In this document: positions 1 through 15,100 of the stretch, piece by piece | Numbering within the stretch: position 1 is the first letter of the stretch | Layout of the letters: the number at the start of each line of letters is the position of its first letter | DNA from: Ascaris suum | Taxonomy: Eukaryota; Nematoda; Chromadorea; Rhabditida; Ascarididae | Reading direction: 5' to 3' | NCBI GenBank assembly: GCA_013433145.1 | Contig: CM024185.1 | Location: 2,058,501-2,122,500, forward strand | DNA length: 64,000 nucleotides | Translations under genes and position numbers: made by a program | The notes under the pieces: model-generated | Databases searched by the model: none | The model's input: the letters and a program-made list of their open reading frames with translations, nothing else | What the model was told of the DNA's origin: nothing

Positions 1-142
1 TCTTTTCCACGGGCTTCCAATTCGAATGCGACAATTTTCGATTTCATTTGACGTCGTTCATCATCACGTTGCTTGAGTGCTTCTTCCTGTGAACGAAGAA
101 GTTGCTTCGCTGAAGTCAACTTCGCTTCAGCAGCTCGTCGTT
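1..142 (-). CDS. che-10: rootletin exon 30, truncated by window edge
   Basis: Residues 1397-1443. [20 protein letters not shown] then [20 protein letters not shown] and RGK. This Arg/Lys/Glu/Gln-rich block is the part I most strongly associate with the filarial major antigen. Acceptor TTTTGTAG; the open frame runs off position 1. Confidence 0.92.
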
Positions 143-3100
143 CTACAAAATATTACTCTAGTTTCATTGATAATGATTCAACTGACACAGAAATTCTTTT
201 ATGACTACAGTAATTGTTTCTTCAAATAAAAAATCCTCTCAAACAATTCAGAAAAAAAGCAAATAAACATTAAAAATATTTTTTGGGTTGGTGAAAAATA
301 AAAAAAATTAAAGAACATTAAATTTCCACTAAAAATCTACGATAGAGAATGAACAGTGTCATAATTTAGCGAAGTCAATTTCATTTAAAAAAAATTCATT
401 AATAAATTTAAACTCCTCCAAATCAATGTAAGAATCATTGAATAATACAAGTATATTCGATTTGAACCTATCGAATACTTTCTTCTGCATTAACGAATTC
501 TACAAATGAAAACTGCTATTTTAAAGAAATTTGAAAGACTTGTAATTGCCTAAATTCAGTGAATTTTACCATCTTGGGCGTCGCTCATTCTTTCCTCGAT
601 AGACTTATAGAGGGCCTCATGACTGCTGATAGTCAGCCGATCGCTAGATTTTTGCTTCAGACGATCCAAAGAATCACGATATTCATCCTGAAATTAGAGA
701 AAAATTTCTCTTACTTATTCCATTTGAACTAAATTGGACAATTTCCGCAAAAAAAATGCTAACGGCTTGAATATCAATATGTTAAGGAATTCATTTATCA
801 ATGAACGAACTGTCAATTTTTATAAAGTCTTACATCAGGAGGCTCGGTTAAGATGGAAATTTAATTTGCTTGAATCGAAGCAAGCAATTAATTTTTGAAG
901 AATTAAAATCTATGAGGAAATTTCAAGTCATAACTTTTTCATTTAATTCAGTTCTATTATCCGGTATAGAATATATAAGAATAAGAAATTTTCCCCTTAT
1001 AAATTTGTAATTCTATTTAAGAATATTATAAAAGCGCTATATACAACAATCATCAACTGTTACGTTCTCAAAAGAGTGACTTCTTCTTATCATTTGATTT
1101 ATTTATGATACAATTAATCCGTAAAATTTGTTCTAATGAATTACAATGATCTAATATTCAAATCATATTTTCTTGTGCTATTCTTTTTCAACTTGCTATA
1201 ACCTATAGAGAAGTGGTGCTATCTATATCTATATCTCTCATCTAAACGCCTTATTAATCAAAAAAATAATCAAAGAGTTAATCCAGATCGTCTTCTGGAT
1301 CCTATTCTTCTCAACTTTCATTCTACAAAAATATTTTAAAAAATTGATCGAAGCTATGAAAAACTAAATTTTTCATGAAATATTTCGTCATATGCAAAAG
1401 CAAAAAACTCATTAAAGCATTTAAGAAATGCTAACCCGTTCTCTTTCAGCTTTCTCGATTCTATTCATTAACTTTTCAACGTGCACGTCTATTGATTGAA
1501 CATCAACGCGACCTGTAATATTGATTGTTCTTTTCCAGCTTCAATAATCGATAATTTTATTAAAGGTAATAAAAGGATTTGTAACGAACTTTTGGCACCT
1601 TTTATTGAAGGTATTAAAGGTATCAACGAAATAAACGCATAATAAATGTGGCGGAATTTTAGCAAAATATTATTTATGTGTTGTTCAATATTTCGCCACT
1701 TCTTGGGTTGATAGCTACAACTGTATATTTCTGTGTCGATGCACTAATCGATGAGCACTAGTTGCAATACGAAGGGGCTGGCATATTCAATAATCATTCG
1801 GTCACTCATTCCCAGAGTGACCGTTTAATTGTTAATTCAATCGATAAACTTAAGACGGCGCAAGTGAAAAGTCAACTCGAGCTCTGTCATCAAAGGAATT
1901 CTCGAGTTTTTGGCAACGGATATCGGGATAGGATTTGAAAAATGATCGAATTTTATTAAATAAAATTAGTGGCAAATATTATGACAGAAAATATACATTT
2001 TATTATATAATACCACGTTTAAATTGTAAACTGAGAAGATGCCACGATTGAGTGCATTTTTTATCAACGAATAACGCAAATAATAGACGAAATTTCCTAT
2101 GGGAAAGTTTCATAACTGAAAACTTGTTAAACTTCATGCTGAAAAGTTGTAATTTTTTTTCGAATATCTTAATTTAGAAACTGACCACCATCAGGGATTA
2201 CAGTACGGCTGATGATGAATTGAAATCGACGAAGAGAATCGTTCAGCATATCTCTTTCCTTATCAGCGTTTAAGTATTCTTGTTGCAATGTCGCCAAACG
2301 TTGTTCAGTATTCGCCAAACGAGACTAAATCATAGAGTAAAATTGTATAAACAATAAAAAAAAATAATCGCTATCTATTCGAAACACATAAAAAAAATTA
2401 TCGATGAGAAAATAAAAAGTTGTTCATTTGGCACTTTATCAAATTTATAAATTTGTTTGCTGGCCAATCAATTGAATCAGAGGTTACTCGCCGAAGTTTT
2501 ACATAAATTCAACTCAATCAGCAACGAAGATCAATTAAAAACGATTATGCGCATTTTATTATGCGATTCATTAATCAATAAAAACAAATTTATAAAAAAA
2601 AAGATTAAAAATTAGACAGAGTAAAAATAATTATTATTGCAATAGTGCGTAGTTTATTTTATTTCAAATATACTAGATTATATTTTAGCTTTAACAGTTA
2701 ACAGTAATTTTTCCTCGAATAATTTTCTCTTCCTAGAAAAGCCTCACCATTGTTGCTTTCTCACATTTGCTCTGTTTGGCTTTTGGAAATATTTTTCTTT
2801 TCATAAGCCGAAATAAAGTTCTTTGGAAAATAATTTAAGTTTTGCAGATAAATCCTTCCTTTGTCTATAAAGGTGGGAGAATGAGTTTTTTTTTTGTTCC
2901 AGCGATGTTGAGCATTTCAAGAGAGATATTCTTGAAATTTTGAGAAAATCCCAGAAAACTGATGAGCGGATTACGATGCCATCGCCATCGCTGAGGCGGA
3001 CAAGGAACACTTTAATCAATTCCTATCTTCCGACGTATTTAGCTGCTGCAGAATTCTTTAATATAGCAGACTCATTTCAGCTTGAAAAAAAATAAGTTTG

Positions 3101-6100
3101 TGCATTTGCGCGCTATACGATGATTTGGATGTACCTGAAGATCATTTATCTCGAACTTTCGTGTCTCGAGGTCTTGAAGTGCATTCACACGAGCGTCTTC
3201 AGCGGTACGATGTGCGTTTGCCAAATCGTCGAGTGCCGCATGGAATTCATCGGTTTTACGTTGCATTTGATCTTTCCCAAATTGAAGTTCTTGTTGTAGT
3301 TTCTTAATCTCTGTACGAAGAGTATTACGCTCCGTATCAGCAGCAATTAGCTAAAACAAATAATCGAAGTACTATCACCTTTTTATAGAAAGGAAATCTT
3401 TATCCTCTTACCTCAACAGGTGAGTGCAACTTAAAGTGTGACATATGGCGATACACATTGATTGTGAAATGTGATTTTTTTTTTCATTATAGGAGGATCC
3501 ATATAGTTAATAGCGTTGAAATTAGATATGAAAATTACGGCTCAAATTTGATCGATTTTAAATTTTTTGTTTCGTCGATTAAATGCTTCATTTTTTTTTA
3601 AAGAGTCTAAATGAATAGCGGAAGTAGATTTGCAAAAAAAAAGCTTTAAATCTGCGAAAATTCTTTGAAAATGATCTAAAATATTTGTCATCAACTAATT
3701 TATCCATTGCATTCTACCATTCGGCTCAAATTATCTATTTTCAAGGACAATTGTTTCGTTTATTTACAGCCAATGATTCGTTAAACGTAAGAGTTTTAAT
3801 ATGCTGCTTAAATTAACTTCATTTGCTTAAGTTCCTCTTCATTCAGTTCATCCTTATAATTATTTTCAGTGTTGAATGAACAGGTGTGAGTATCGAAAAT
3901 AGTGAATGAAAAAAACCGGGTAGAGATAGAACGATATAAGGAAAAAATTGTCACTGCTTTTATGGAATGATGCTTCAGCTCTCCCGGCACTCCTATATCA
4001 CCGAATATACCGACTTTGTTTTATCTGAATGGGTTTGTTATGCCAAAACTAAGCCATAAGATTCAAAAATGCGAGTGACCGGAAATTGGATTTAAACAAG
4101 CGGAAAAGGATGTCATAGAGGTTGGCACAAAAAGCAGTTTTTGTATTTCAGCCAGCTAGGCTGGCGGCTGCCTATATAATGCGAAAATGATGGTAAAATG
4201 TCTGACAGTGCGCTTTACCGATGGGATTGCACAAGCATGCAAATTTTTAGCAAAAAAAAAATTTGCATTTCCATGTCCTCAATAGTTATATAGCAAAACT
4301 TCTTGCAACATTTCCAGTACTTTTAAGTGTTAGCAGTGTATAAAAAGGTGAGAAATCCTAATGAAACTACAAAAAGTTCAGCCAATGATATGATATACCC
4401 TCCAAATTTCATCGCCTTAATTGTTTTGATTCGCGAGTTGAAATCACCGGTCTGACAAACAGAAACACACATACATATATACAGACATACGCAGAAATGC
4501 GAGGAAGTGGCTGGATCATCTTTTCAAGAAAATGGTGGAAGCACATAAAACAACTATGGAATGAGCAATCATAGGCTCTTTAAGAAATGCTGAGCTCAAA
4601 CCTTATCGGAGAGGTCCTGAATTTCTTGATGCATACGAGTTACCTTCGACTCCAATGACTGAACGACTTCTTTGAGTTGGTCGACTTGTTTTACCTTTTC
4701 ACGATACGCCTTATCTAATTGATCACGCTGAAATTGATACGAAATTTGCGACGGTGAGAGTGAACATTATAGCGATCACTAGTGAGAATTGATCAATGAT
4801 GGAAAGCAGCAAGCAATGAGGAGTAAGTAAAGAGATAAACGAAGACTAAGAAATAATCCCTTCGACGAAAAAAAAATCAAATTGCGAAATAAAAATTGGA
4901 AAAATCTGATTTTTTTGTTTTCTCAAATTGATGACTTTTTAATGGATGTAACGTTGCAACGAATAAAATCAATCCCATAGAGACATCAAATACATTAATT
5001 AACCTTCAAAATGCAAATGTGCTCAAAATTCGCTAAAATTAACACCAAATCTCCGCTCAATAATAGGTTAATTTCGAAAATTTCAAAAATTACATAAAAT
5101 TTTGAAATTGGCTAATTTCCAAATTTCTTCAAATTGAATGATATATATATCGAATGATAATTCTTGAAATATCAACGAACCTCATTTCTAATTTTCTCGA
5201 ATTCATCATCTCGTTGTTTAGCAATATCATTCAATTGTGCGATCTTCTTCTTTAGTCGTTCAATTTCACTAATATTTGAAGAAATTGTATTCTAAAATTA
5301 AAATAGCCATTAATTCAAAATATACCTCACAAATGAAAAAATAAATCAGCGATAAAAAAATTGATATGTTGGACTTTTTTTTTTTTGCAAGCTAATCGTT
5401 TAATCAAGCTAAGCGGTCGAAATTTCTATGAAATTTATTCTCGCTTTGAAATATCTAATATTTATTAATTAATTAGAACTTTCATCTACTATATAAGCAT
5501 GTTCATAATATGAAGCTATATACATAATCACTTTATAAGTGCCATTTGACGGCAATTTTTGTATTTGTACAAGACAAACAATTTCAAGATGGAAGCAGAC
5601 GATTTGAAACGGAAAAAAAAAGTTAAGGATAAAAAGAGCATATACAATTTCCGGTGTGTTGCCAGGTCAGCGGAACAACATTAACTTCGCCAAAACACAT
5701 TTCTTTTAATGAAAGCAACGCGACAAATTCGGCCAACAATAAACAAAAAAAAATCAACAAATTTATTAGAGAGAAATGAAAAAGGTGCACAGTTATCTCA
5801 CTTCTTATATTTGTTCAGGATGTTATAAGGGTCGCAAAATTCCGATGAAAAAAAAAGACTGTTTTTTGAAGACCATGAATGCTTGAACTCAGTTGATCAC
5901 CCAAGTTCGCGACTAGGTAGAGGTATGAAGTAGTTCACCTTGAGTCCATCATTTTGTCTGTTGACTGCATCAATCTCAGCATGAAGTTTGTTGTTCTCGA
6001 GTTGTAACGTAGTGTATTGCTCTTCGATAGTGTGCAAGCGTGTGAGTGCTTTCTCAAGATCAGCTTCAAGTGTAGCTACCGTCGCCTTCGCGTCAGCAAG

Positions 6101-9100
6101 CTCCTCTTCTAGCCGCCTTACGTGCGAATTAACTAAAAATCCTCATCGATCTACCTAATTCACCACAACGATGAAGTTTAACTAAAAATATCAAGTCTGT
6201 AAACCCCAGTTCTGCGAACTATTTGAGCGGCATCCAATAATAACACTGGTCGATAAGTTGTTTGGCAAAAAAAAAACTGCTAAAAATGTTGGACAAAAAA
6301 TACCGGCCAGAAAAATGAAATTCAAATATATTGACCGGAAAATTGCTATCGGGGAAAAAATTAGCAAAATATAAGGAAATAGTCATAAAGAAATATCGAA
6401 ATAATAAAGTAAAAATATTTCGATGAATTGTGATGTTCGCCTCTTTTTTTTTCTCGTCGTTTTCCACTCTATTTTTGCCATAATTAAGATGTTGATGGAA
6501 AAATGGATTTAAAAAAAAAAAGCGCAATAAAGGATAATTGTGATCGAATGAATATTTTTTAAAATATGGACTAGGCATATCAAAATTTATTGCTGTTATA
6601 TTCTCTCATAACGGCAAATAACTTAATTACTGTACTATAAAACGATATGTTGATGAGATTTTTATCATTTTTTAAAATACGAATCGAAAGTCTCATTTTA
6701 CGATGAAATGATTAGAGAAAAAAATACGAAAATTTTTAGGGATGAAAGAAAATCTTTCGAAATTAAAAAAAAATGCTTCACAAAATTTTGGTATTTATTC
6801 AATACATCCACAAAATATAAGCTAATAACGACTATTCATAAGCGCTCTTTCTAAAATGAACGAATGCAAGAGATATAATATCTATTATATTTATCGCATC
6901 AAATCAGTAATATTGATAACTATAAAAATTAGCAATGGAATATTTCCTATAAGTTATGAAAAAGAGTAATAGAATATCATCGGAGAAAAATAAGAAACGA
7001 ATTGATTGATCGAATGCTGAAAGTGCGCATCCTCTCTGAAACATCAATATTCTCTTAATTACTTTTTTTTTAATCCATATAAGTTCATAATTCAACTGCT
7101 ATTGATTATGTTTGCTGAAATTATATAACTATTGTGTGATAGTTATCACTACTGCACGGATTAGACATGGTCATAATCAGTCATAGTCTAATTTCTGGCA
7201 TGAAAGATTTATCACCGCCATTGCAATATTTGCATGGAAGAATTAATATGGCCCAAGCAAGAAATAATACCGATTGATAAGACCAGCTGTCGCTCGGCTG
7301 GCACAACACTTGTCCAGAAAGGAAGAACTCATGGTTTTGAACTGCGGAAATATCTTCATTCATCGTTAAGAAATTAGCATAAAAACAGCTGCAAGTAGGC
7401 TTACCTTCCCGCATCTTCGCCGCTTGTTCGTTGATAGTTTTATTGAGTGACGTGATGCGGTCATTCGCCGTAATCAATTGTGATTTGAGTGTTTCGTTTG
7501 TTGCTTCGAGTCCTTTCACTTCGGTTTGCGCCTTATAGGCCTCACTTTTCCATTTTTCTATTTCCTCAATTTGTTTACGGTTATCATTGTCACACAATCA
7601 CTTCTGGGACACCCAACAAAGAGCGATATCTTATAGTCTGAAGTGAGCGCTCCCCCTCTTAGAAACTCCTTACTTTTATATCACAGCATTCGTCTAAAGT
7701 GAAGGGGGGTGAGGTAGAGAATATTCGGTGCAAAAAAAAATGCAGAGAATTATTGAGGAAGATGTCACAAAATGATAGGACAAAAATAAGACAGCATTTA
7801 CGCTTGTCCACTTACCGTTCATACCAGCAGAATATTCAAACACATCAAAAATTTTAAAAAAAAAGAATGAAAAAAATTTTTCTATGCACAAATTCTCCAA
7901 AGAAATCTTTCCGTATTTCGAAAACTTGCAATGGGATTTTTAATCTGTTTGCACAAATGCCATATGGAAAAAATTGATGCAATTAGAGTCAATTTGCAAC
8001 CGTTTTTCACCACGATACATTTGCACATTCCGATAAATGCACTGCAATAATTTAAAACAAAATAAAGCAATCGACAAACAAATAAACAATAATCGAGGTA
8101 TGAAATTTACCTTCTCAGCATCGATACGAACCAATTCGAGCTCATCGTGCACTTTTTGAAGCTCTTTACTGAGGATATCATATTTATCCTCCCACTCAAT
8201 AACCTCCTTCTCGAGGGAATTCTGTCTATCGGAAGCTTCTTGAAGTTTCTTCTCTAATAATGCGATTTTCACGCGAAGTTCCTCCTCTGTAGCTTTCAGC
8301 GCCTCTATTTCCTGAAAAAATTTAATCCACTCTTCAGTTAAATTTCTTATTCAATGGACATGTAAGGGTTTCCATATTCTCTTATCTCAGTATCTGTGAG
8401 AATTGCTTATAAAGAGGGTTGAAAAAATTTTCCGCAAAAGACAGCAGAGAAGAGATCATTGGGAAAAAAATAGAAATTAAAATCCAATGATGCACACAAT
8501 TGTGAAATACAGAAAATTAAAAAAAAAAAAACATAAACAGAAAACCAAAAATCGAAAGAATCATCATCACACAATACCTATATAGAGGCACACGGAAAGA
8601 AACCCATCTCATATCTACTTGTACCTTTAAAATGCTCGGAGATGAAAAGGGAACAATATAATCGTAAAGCACTCATCGCCCACTTCTTTCCTTATAATTG
8701 AAGTTTTGAATATTTACTCAAGTGCGATATCTATTTTTCTTTACACAGATTCTATTACTTACACGATTATGTTGATCACGTTCATCATCGAGTTCATTAC
8801 GATGTTTAATTTCAAGTTTCGATATTTCATTCTTGAGTTGATCGATTTCATTTTCGTATTGACGTTTCAATTCATCGATTTCCGATTGTTGCCTATCGAT
8901 TATGCGTTGTTTCTCGGCTAATTCATCTTGTAAGAGTTGTAAACGTCTCATAAATTCATCCTGAAATTAATTTCCGGATTTAAATAGTGACTTTATTAGC
9001 CAATCAATAAAATCCTGTTTCATCAATAATTACAATAATTAATTATTTCAATTAAGAAAACATATCAGCAATATGATATGGACTTTGCAAAGGATGAGTA

Positions 9101-12100
9101 CTTTATATGATAGACAGTGATAATTCAATCCAGGATTCTCATGGATAAAATTTCGCCATGTAGAAGGAAAAATAAAGAAAATACCTCTTTTTCATTATTT
9201 ACTACTCCATATGATCGGTATCTATTCATATGGTGAAATCATTCGATCTGCATAGGTCCGTCCTCTTGAAAAGATTTTCACTCAAGTCGAAAGCAAAAAA
9301 ATGGAAAGAATTGCAAAAAAGTTTGATAAATAAAGATTAAAACCGGAAAATTTCAATTAACGACTTGAGGCGGAAACGGAGAGCAATTTTTTAAAATAAT
9401 AATCTGTACAATTTTTATCTTGTTCTGTCGATTAATAAAACGTAAAAGTGTTACAACTTCCGAGTAACAGCTCTTCGTGAACTCTCAACTCAAAAAATGT
9501 TGGAAAAACATTGGTCCAATAAACTAATACCCTCTCATCTTCGAGTTTCTCTAAATCGAGTCGATATTTGTCGCCAAGTTCCTTCACTCGTACTTCAGTA
9601 ATCTGTGTCGTTTCATAGACATCCGTTTTGTCTGAAATCAAAAAAAAAAACGTTGAAATAGACGTTCATATCAACATTCATATTACTACCAGTCAGGCAT
9701 TTAGGTCAGCATGCTTCAAGGGGCAACTTGGCCCTGTTGCTGTAAACATGACGGGTAGCTACATGTGACGATTGAGTTCAGTTGAGAATAGAGGAACAAC
9801 ACGGGACAGGAGGACCAAGTTGGTTAATAATGCAGGAGAATGTGGTCGGTGCGCGGAGTTTGCAATTTGGATTCAGCTGGGTGTCACCGTGATGAACGAT
9901 ATAGAGCATGACCAAGTTTTAATTTCTGTCATACCACCACAACAGCAAAAAGAATACAAAAGGGTATTGAGATGCATATTTTTCCCAGTAATCGTCTTGG
10001 ATAGTTAGACTCCCTGCATGCGTGTGTTCCAGATGCCCTGAGGGTACATTTCTTGCGCCATCGCAAGAAACGAGAGCTCGCTGAGTTCGGTGGGATTCTG
10101 AGAAGTGTATTCTTAAAAGCAACCCTTTGCAGGGATAACGTGAAGCCCTTGGAAGAGTGGGTTGCGGGATCAGAGGTGTTGACGCTGTTGCAAATAAGCA
10201 AAGACCTGTCAAATATGGTGTCACAGTTTCATCTTTCTTGCTAATGGAAGAAACTTTTATTGATGCGTATCAAGTTGATGCCATCTATATTCAGAGAAGG
10301 AAGCGTTTCACCTGAAGGTGCCTTAGTGCGTAGCGCATATTCCAATCTATCCTTATTTTCTTCTTCAATTTGCTCCAATCTTTCTGAAAGAAAATCTTTT
10401 ATCATACCAAATAATATGAACACTTTTTACTTCCAACTTTGCTATTCCCTTCATTCTGCAATTTTTCGAAAATTTGACACAGAGCTGATTTTTGGCAAAA
10501 AGATTTGGGTCTCTAATTAGCACATCTTTAGCTACTTGCATCTGGGCGCAATTGTTTTAACTATCGTTTTTGTGTTTTTTTTTTCAAACTATAGCGATGA
10601 GCACCTGTAATTTGCGAAAGGTGTGTTTATTTCTTTTCGCCTTAGGCAATCTGCTAATGCACCGCAATGATGGTATCTTCATCTGAGATGAATCACAATC
10701 TCTCAGTGGAAAATTCTGAGATGATTCACCGTTTCATAGCAGAAACTAACTTCTTAATTGATCGATTTCTGTTTTTGCATCTTGTAGTTCTCTCTCGAGC
10801 AAATAGACCTTCTTCGTTTCCTCTTTGAGCGCAATTTTTGCTTTCTCTTCACTATCATGTACCGCCATATTCTCTGCTTGTAACTTCTCAAGCTCTTGTT
10901 CCATCTTGCGTAGCCGATCCTTAACTACATCGAATTCAACGTCCGTCTTCTGTTTCGAGCTGTAAATATTTGTCTTTTCTAATAATACCAGGTAATAACA
11001 GGTAATGCTTGTGCACACTCATTTGCATAACAGATAATAATTAACTTTATCATGATTGTTCATGCAATTGAATTGTAGTCCAACGTAGTTTGCATGTTTA
11101 GCCGATGACAACAATTGAATCGATGATGGCGACAAATTTATATGTATGCTTCTCTCAATCTAATAATTTCAATAAGAGCCGATCATTCAGAAGCATCTGT
11201 TTCAACATAATTTGGCTAAATTTTTCCTTCTAAAATGCATCCATAATTTTAAACTTATGCGAAAAATTAATAAATATTCATTAAAATATATAATCGACGT
11301 AGAATATAAGTGATTTCTAATGCTTTAATATTTAGCACTTCACCTATAAAGTAGGCACTTCTTTTTTCGCGGCCTATGAACTTTCCATTTGGTCTCTGTT
11401 ACTCTTCATATCTCTTGCTTTCATTTTTTTTTTCAAACTCTAGAAGGGAAATTGAACACTAATCATACAATAGAACATCAATGACAAATGTATAATATTT
11501 CATGACCTATCATGTTACTAAAATATGTCCAAAATTATTTCGCAATATCGGCATTAGTTATTTTTTTGCATAAATTTGAAGAATTTTCTTCATAATTATA
11601 AAAAGAGCCGATTCAATTTCTTAAGTCAACATTAAAAAAAAAAACTGGCTAATTCCCATGAAAATAAAGAAATATCGTTGCAAATTTTACGCACCTCATG
11701 ATATCGTTCTTTTCTTTTTGCAGTTTGTTGTTCAACTCGGTCAATTTGGTGATCTCTTTTTGCGCAGAGGCTACCGAATTCTCGAGGGTGGTGATCTTAG
11801 CTTGACTTGTCTTCAATTGTGTGTCCAACTCATCATTATGACGTCTCAACATCAGCAACTGACTCTCGTAATCGGTTATTACCGCTTTCAGTTTCTCAAT
11901 TTCACCGACATTCCCTAAAAGCTCTCATTAAAATGCTCCAATTCCTCTCGATAAAACAAATAGAGGTTAATTAAAACTCCAAACTAACCTTAGGAAATAT
12001 TTCCGCTGTTTAAGATGCAGTTGAAAAAGATTGTATTAAACGAAGTGCAAGAAATTGCAGTAATGCCCATTTTTTATTCTCTGAGAGCTTTGCTGCTGCC

Positions 12101-15100
12101 CCCATGTTGTAGGGCACCTGTCGTCAAATCCCTTCGAAATGAGTGACTGAGTAACCCTCAAGCGATGCAGAAAAACTGCTATACCTGGGCTTATCGCACC
12201 CTGCATAGCATTTCTACACAGTGACTCAAGAAGAATAGAAGAGTCCAGAATGTGACGCATATAAATGATTGCTCTCAACATGACAAATACTGTCAAGCAT
12301 CTGGAAGCTTAACATGAATGAGGTTTATGCAGAGCTGGCGAAACCATTAAAACACCCAATAAGCGAGGTGCGCAGTGAATAACACTTGAATAGCCATGCA
12401 GAAAACCCAAGGAAGCTAGGGTTGCCCAAGAAGTAAACGTTACATAAAGGTTCCAGAAAGCTGCTAGCGTTACCGAATATGTCTTTAAGCTTCTTCCTCA
12501 CATATGAGTTTTGCAAGTACTCAGCTGTTCTGGATGTCGCATTTGTTCATTCAATTTCTCGAGGAAGCTTTGCTTATTTCAGAAGGACCACTGAAAAAGA
12601 TGTGGGAGAAGTTTGTGGCAGAGATCTAAGCGTCGGATGAAGCACCGATCATTGATGAAATCTGAAGCGGAAGGCGTATCAAGGATTAGTTCATTGTGAT
12701 AAGGATCCATTGTGCTGGAGATCGACCTTTCAAGAAGACTTTCATAGGTATGAAGAAATTATGCGGACCGTATGACGAGCAGACATTTAACAAGTTTGTT
12801 TGGAAATGTTGAACAGCACGAGCGTTGACGACTCGCCGATATATGACTCAAAAGCAAACAAGGTATGTACCTTAAAAAAGAATACCACGTTCTGCGCCCT
12901 CCAAAAGAAAACAGGGCGCAAAGAGGAAGTAACTGTAACCAGTTCTGATGACGAAGGTGACGCAACATTTACCAGCTGAGATGGTGACACTTTTGAGTGC
13001 GGTGAGGACCAAATAGATAACTTCGAAAAGACCGACAGAATAATGATGCTTAACTCTGACTTCTGAAGAGGTTGAACTGCATAGCTCATACTCTGTAGCT
13101 AGTATTGACAGACGGTTTGAAGTTAGCTGGATGCCAAATTCGATACGATGACGATCGTAGAGAAGCTCACGAAAACACAGCTATCAGTGGAAAGTCTCTA
13201 AGCGAAGTCGGATGAGAATTTAGTGGAGCTCCGCGATACTCGTTGGAACTTCGTCCATTACGCCACGGAGTTCTACGTTCGCGTTAAGAACGGCGTCGCA
13301 GAAGTAATTTTCTCAAAGCGTCGGGATAAGCGAGGACATAGAGGACTCATCCTTGGAAGACAGCTTAATAAATCAATCTCTCTTAACTTACTTGTACGTG
13401 TAAAAAGCCCAAGGGACAGGAAGTACAGCACAAGTGCAAGTGCTATGTTTTTTGAGTCAAAATACTTGGCAGAATGTTGGACCAAATTTAGAATCCAAAT
13501 ATATATAGGTATAGTACAGTCAATTCTTGAAAAATTGGTTTGAGTGCAGTATTGTAGTATTTCAGAGAAAAAAAATCTAGGTACGCCTGGAATTATTGGT
13601 AAATCACATCTGGAATTGTTGATAAATTACACTTGAAATTCCGGTACGGTGACATCATGATAAAGATATACGCTCATGTATTCAAAGAGAGGATGCCGGC
13701 GAATACGCAAGAATTGTACTTAAAGTAACTTACTTATGCTAGCTTTCTCAATATCTTCTCTCTTCTTTATTTCGAGTTCCATTTTATGCGAAATATCGGC
13801 AAGCTGCCTCGCCAGGTCATCTTTCTGCTTGCTTAAAAAACCCGCTTTATGAAATTGGAAGTAAAAAATAAAAAAGCAAAAGAAAATGTATGAAGATTTG
13901 TGGAAGATGAGCAGTGGACTCGAATACTACGAGTCTGAACAGGGAAGCAAACTTGCCTACTACCTGAAACTCCGTAATTTCTAATTGTCGCTTGCTATCA
14001 CAAATACTTTTTTGTGAAATACCATTTCAAGTGATCTGTTTAAAATTCATGGCAAACAAAAATAGGTAAATAAAAAAATCTCTGCTTTTTTAGACATGCG
14101 ATTGGAGGTTGTTTATCCTTGGAATGGAAAAGGTGAAGGATAAACAATAATGTCGCACGTAGTAGACGCGAATTCTTCATTAACGTCTGAAAGCTTGCCG
14201 AAGGATCCGTGCTTTAGAAAATGAATTTACTTAAAACTAGTCAAGCAATTGTTTGTCTTAATTAGGAGAATACGAAAACTTATCTCTATAATTCAGCTCA
14301 TAGGAGCGTAAATGAAAGAATCTTATCAAAACTCAAACTAGATTCTCACAAAGACCGGATTCAGAAGGCATTCCGCCAACAGTATGTTTCAGTATACTTA
14401 TCTCCCCTCTTGTTTCATCATTCCAAAGTTTATCAATATTGCAAGACCAGTTTGTTTACTTCCTAGAAAACCGCACATCCGAGTAATAAGGCACTTAACT
14501 TTTACAGTCTGTATCGCCACCAACTCGCTCAATGGTTCGCAAGGGGGGGGGGGGGGGGGGGACATGAGCGTACATGATACGAGTTGCGACTATAGAGTAA
14601 TAACAAGTAACGGTTATTTATGAAATAGTCGATGACTGTAGTCATTCGGTGTAGCTTATACTCATGTTCGATGAGTGCGCTAATATTCCAGTAACTCTTA
14701 CCTGATATCGTCCCGTTGTTGTTTGATTTCTTTGACCGTCATTTCAATAGCGACTGTATTTTTAGTGGTTGCACTGAAGCTATTTTGTAGACTATCCAAT
14801 TCATTGGTAACCGCATCGAAACGAGCGCGTTGATTTTCCAAATCTTTCAGTAAATCATTCCTTACATCCTCGAGACGTTTAAGAGCTTGATCTGAATATT
14901 GCTGAACTTTCAGGAACAATATAAACAATATTGAAAATATTCCCTTTGTTTCTTAGTTTATATTGCCTTTCATAGTAAATATAAATATGCGTGAAATATA
15001 ATTATATAGGTCATGAGATAGTTTCATAGATGCACTAATCGAAATCTTATCTCACAAATGCCATCTCAAACAAGCCACTCATACGAAAAAATGATCATTA

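Noticed and set aside
6219..6578. 119-codon minus-strand frame rich in Phe, Tyr and Asn
   Set aside because: Composition follows the AT-rich intron; no splice role between exons 23 and 22.
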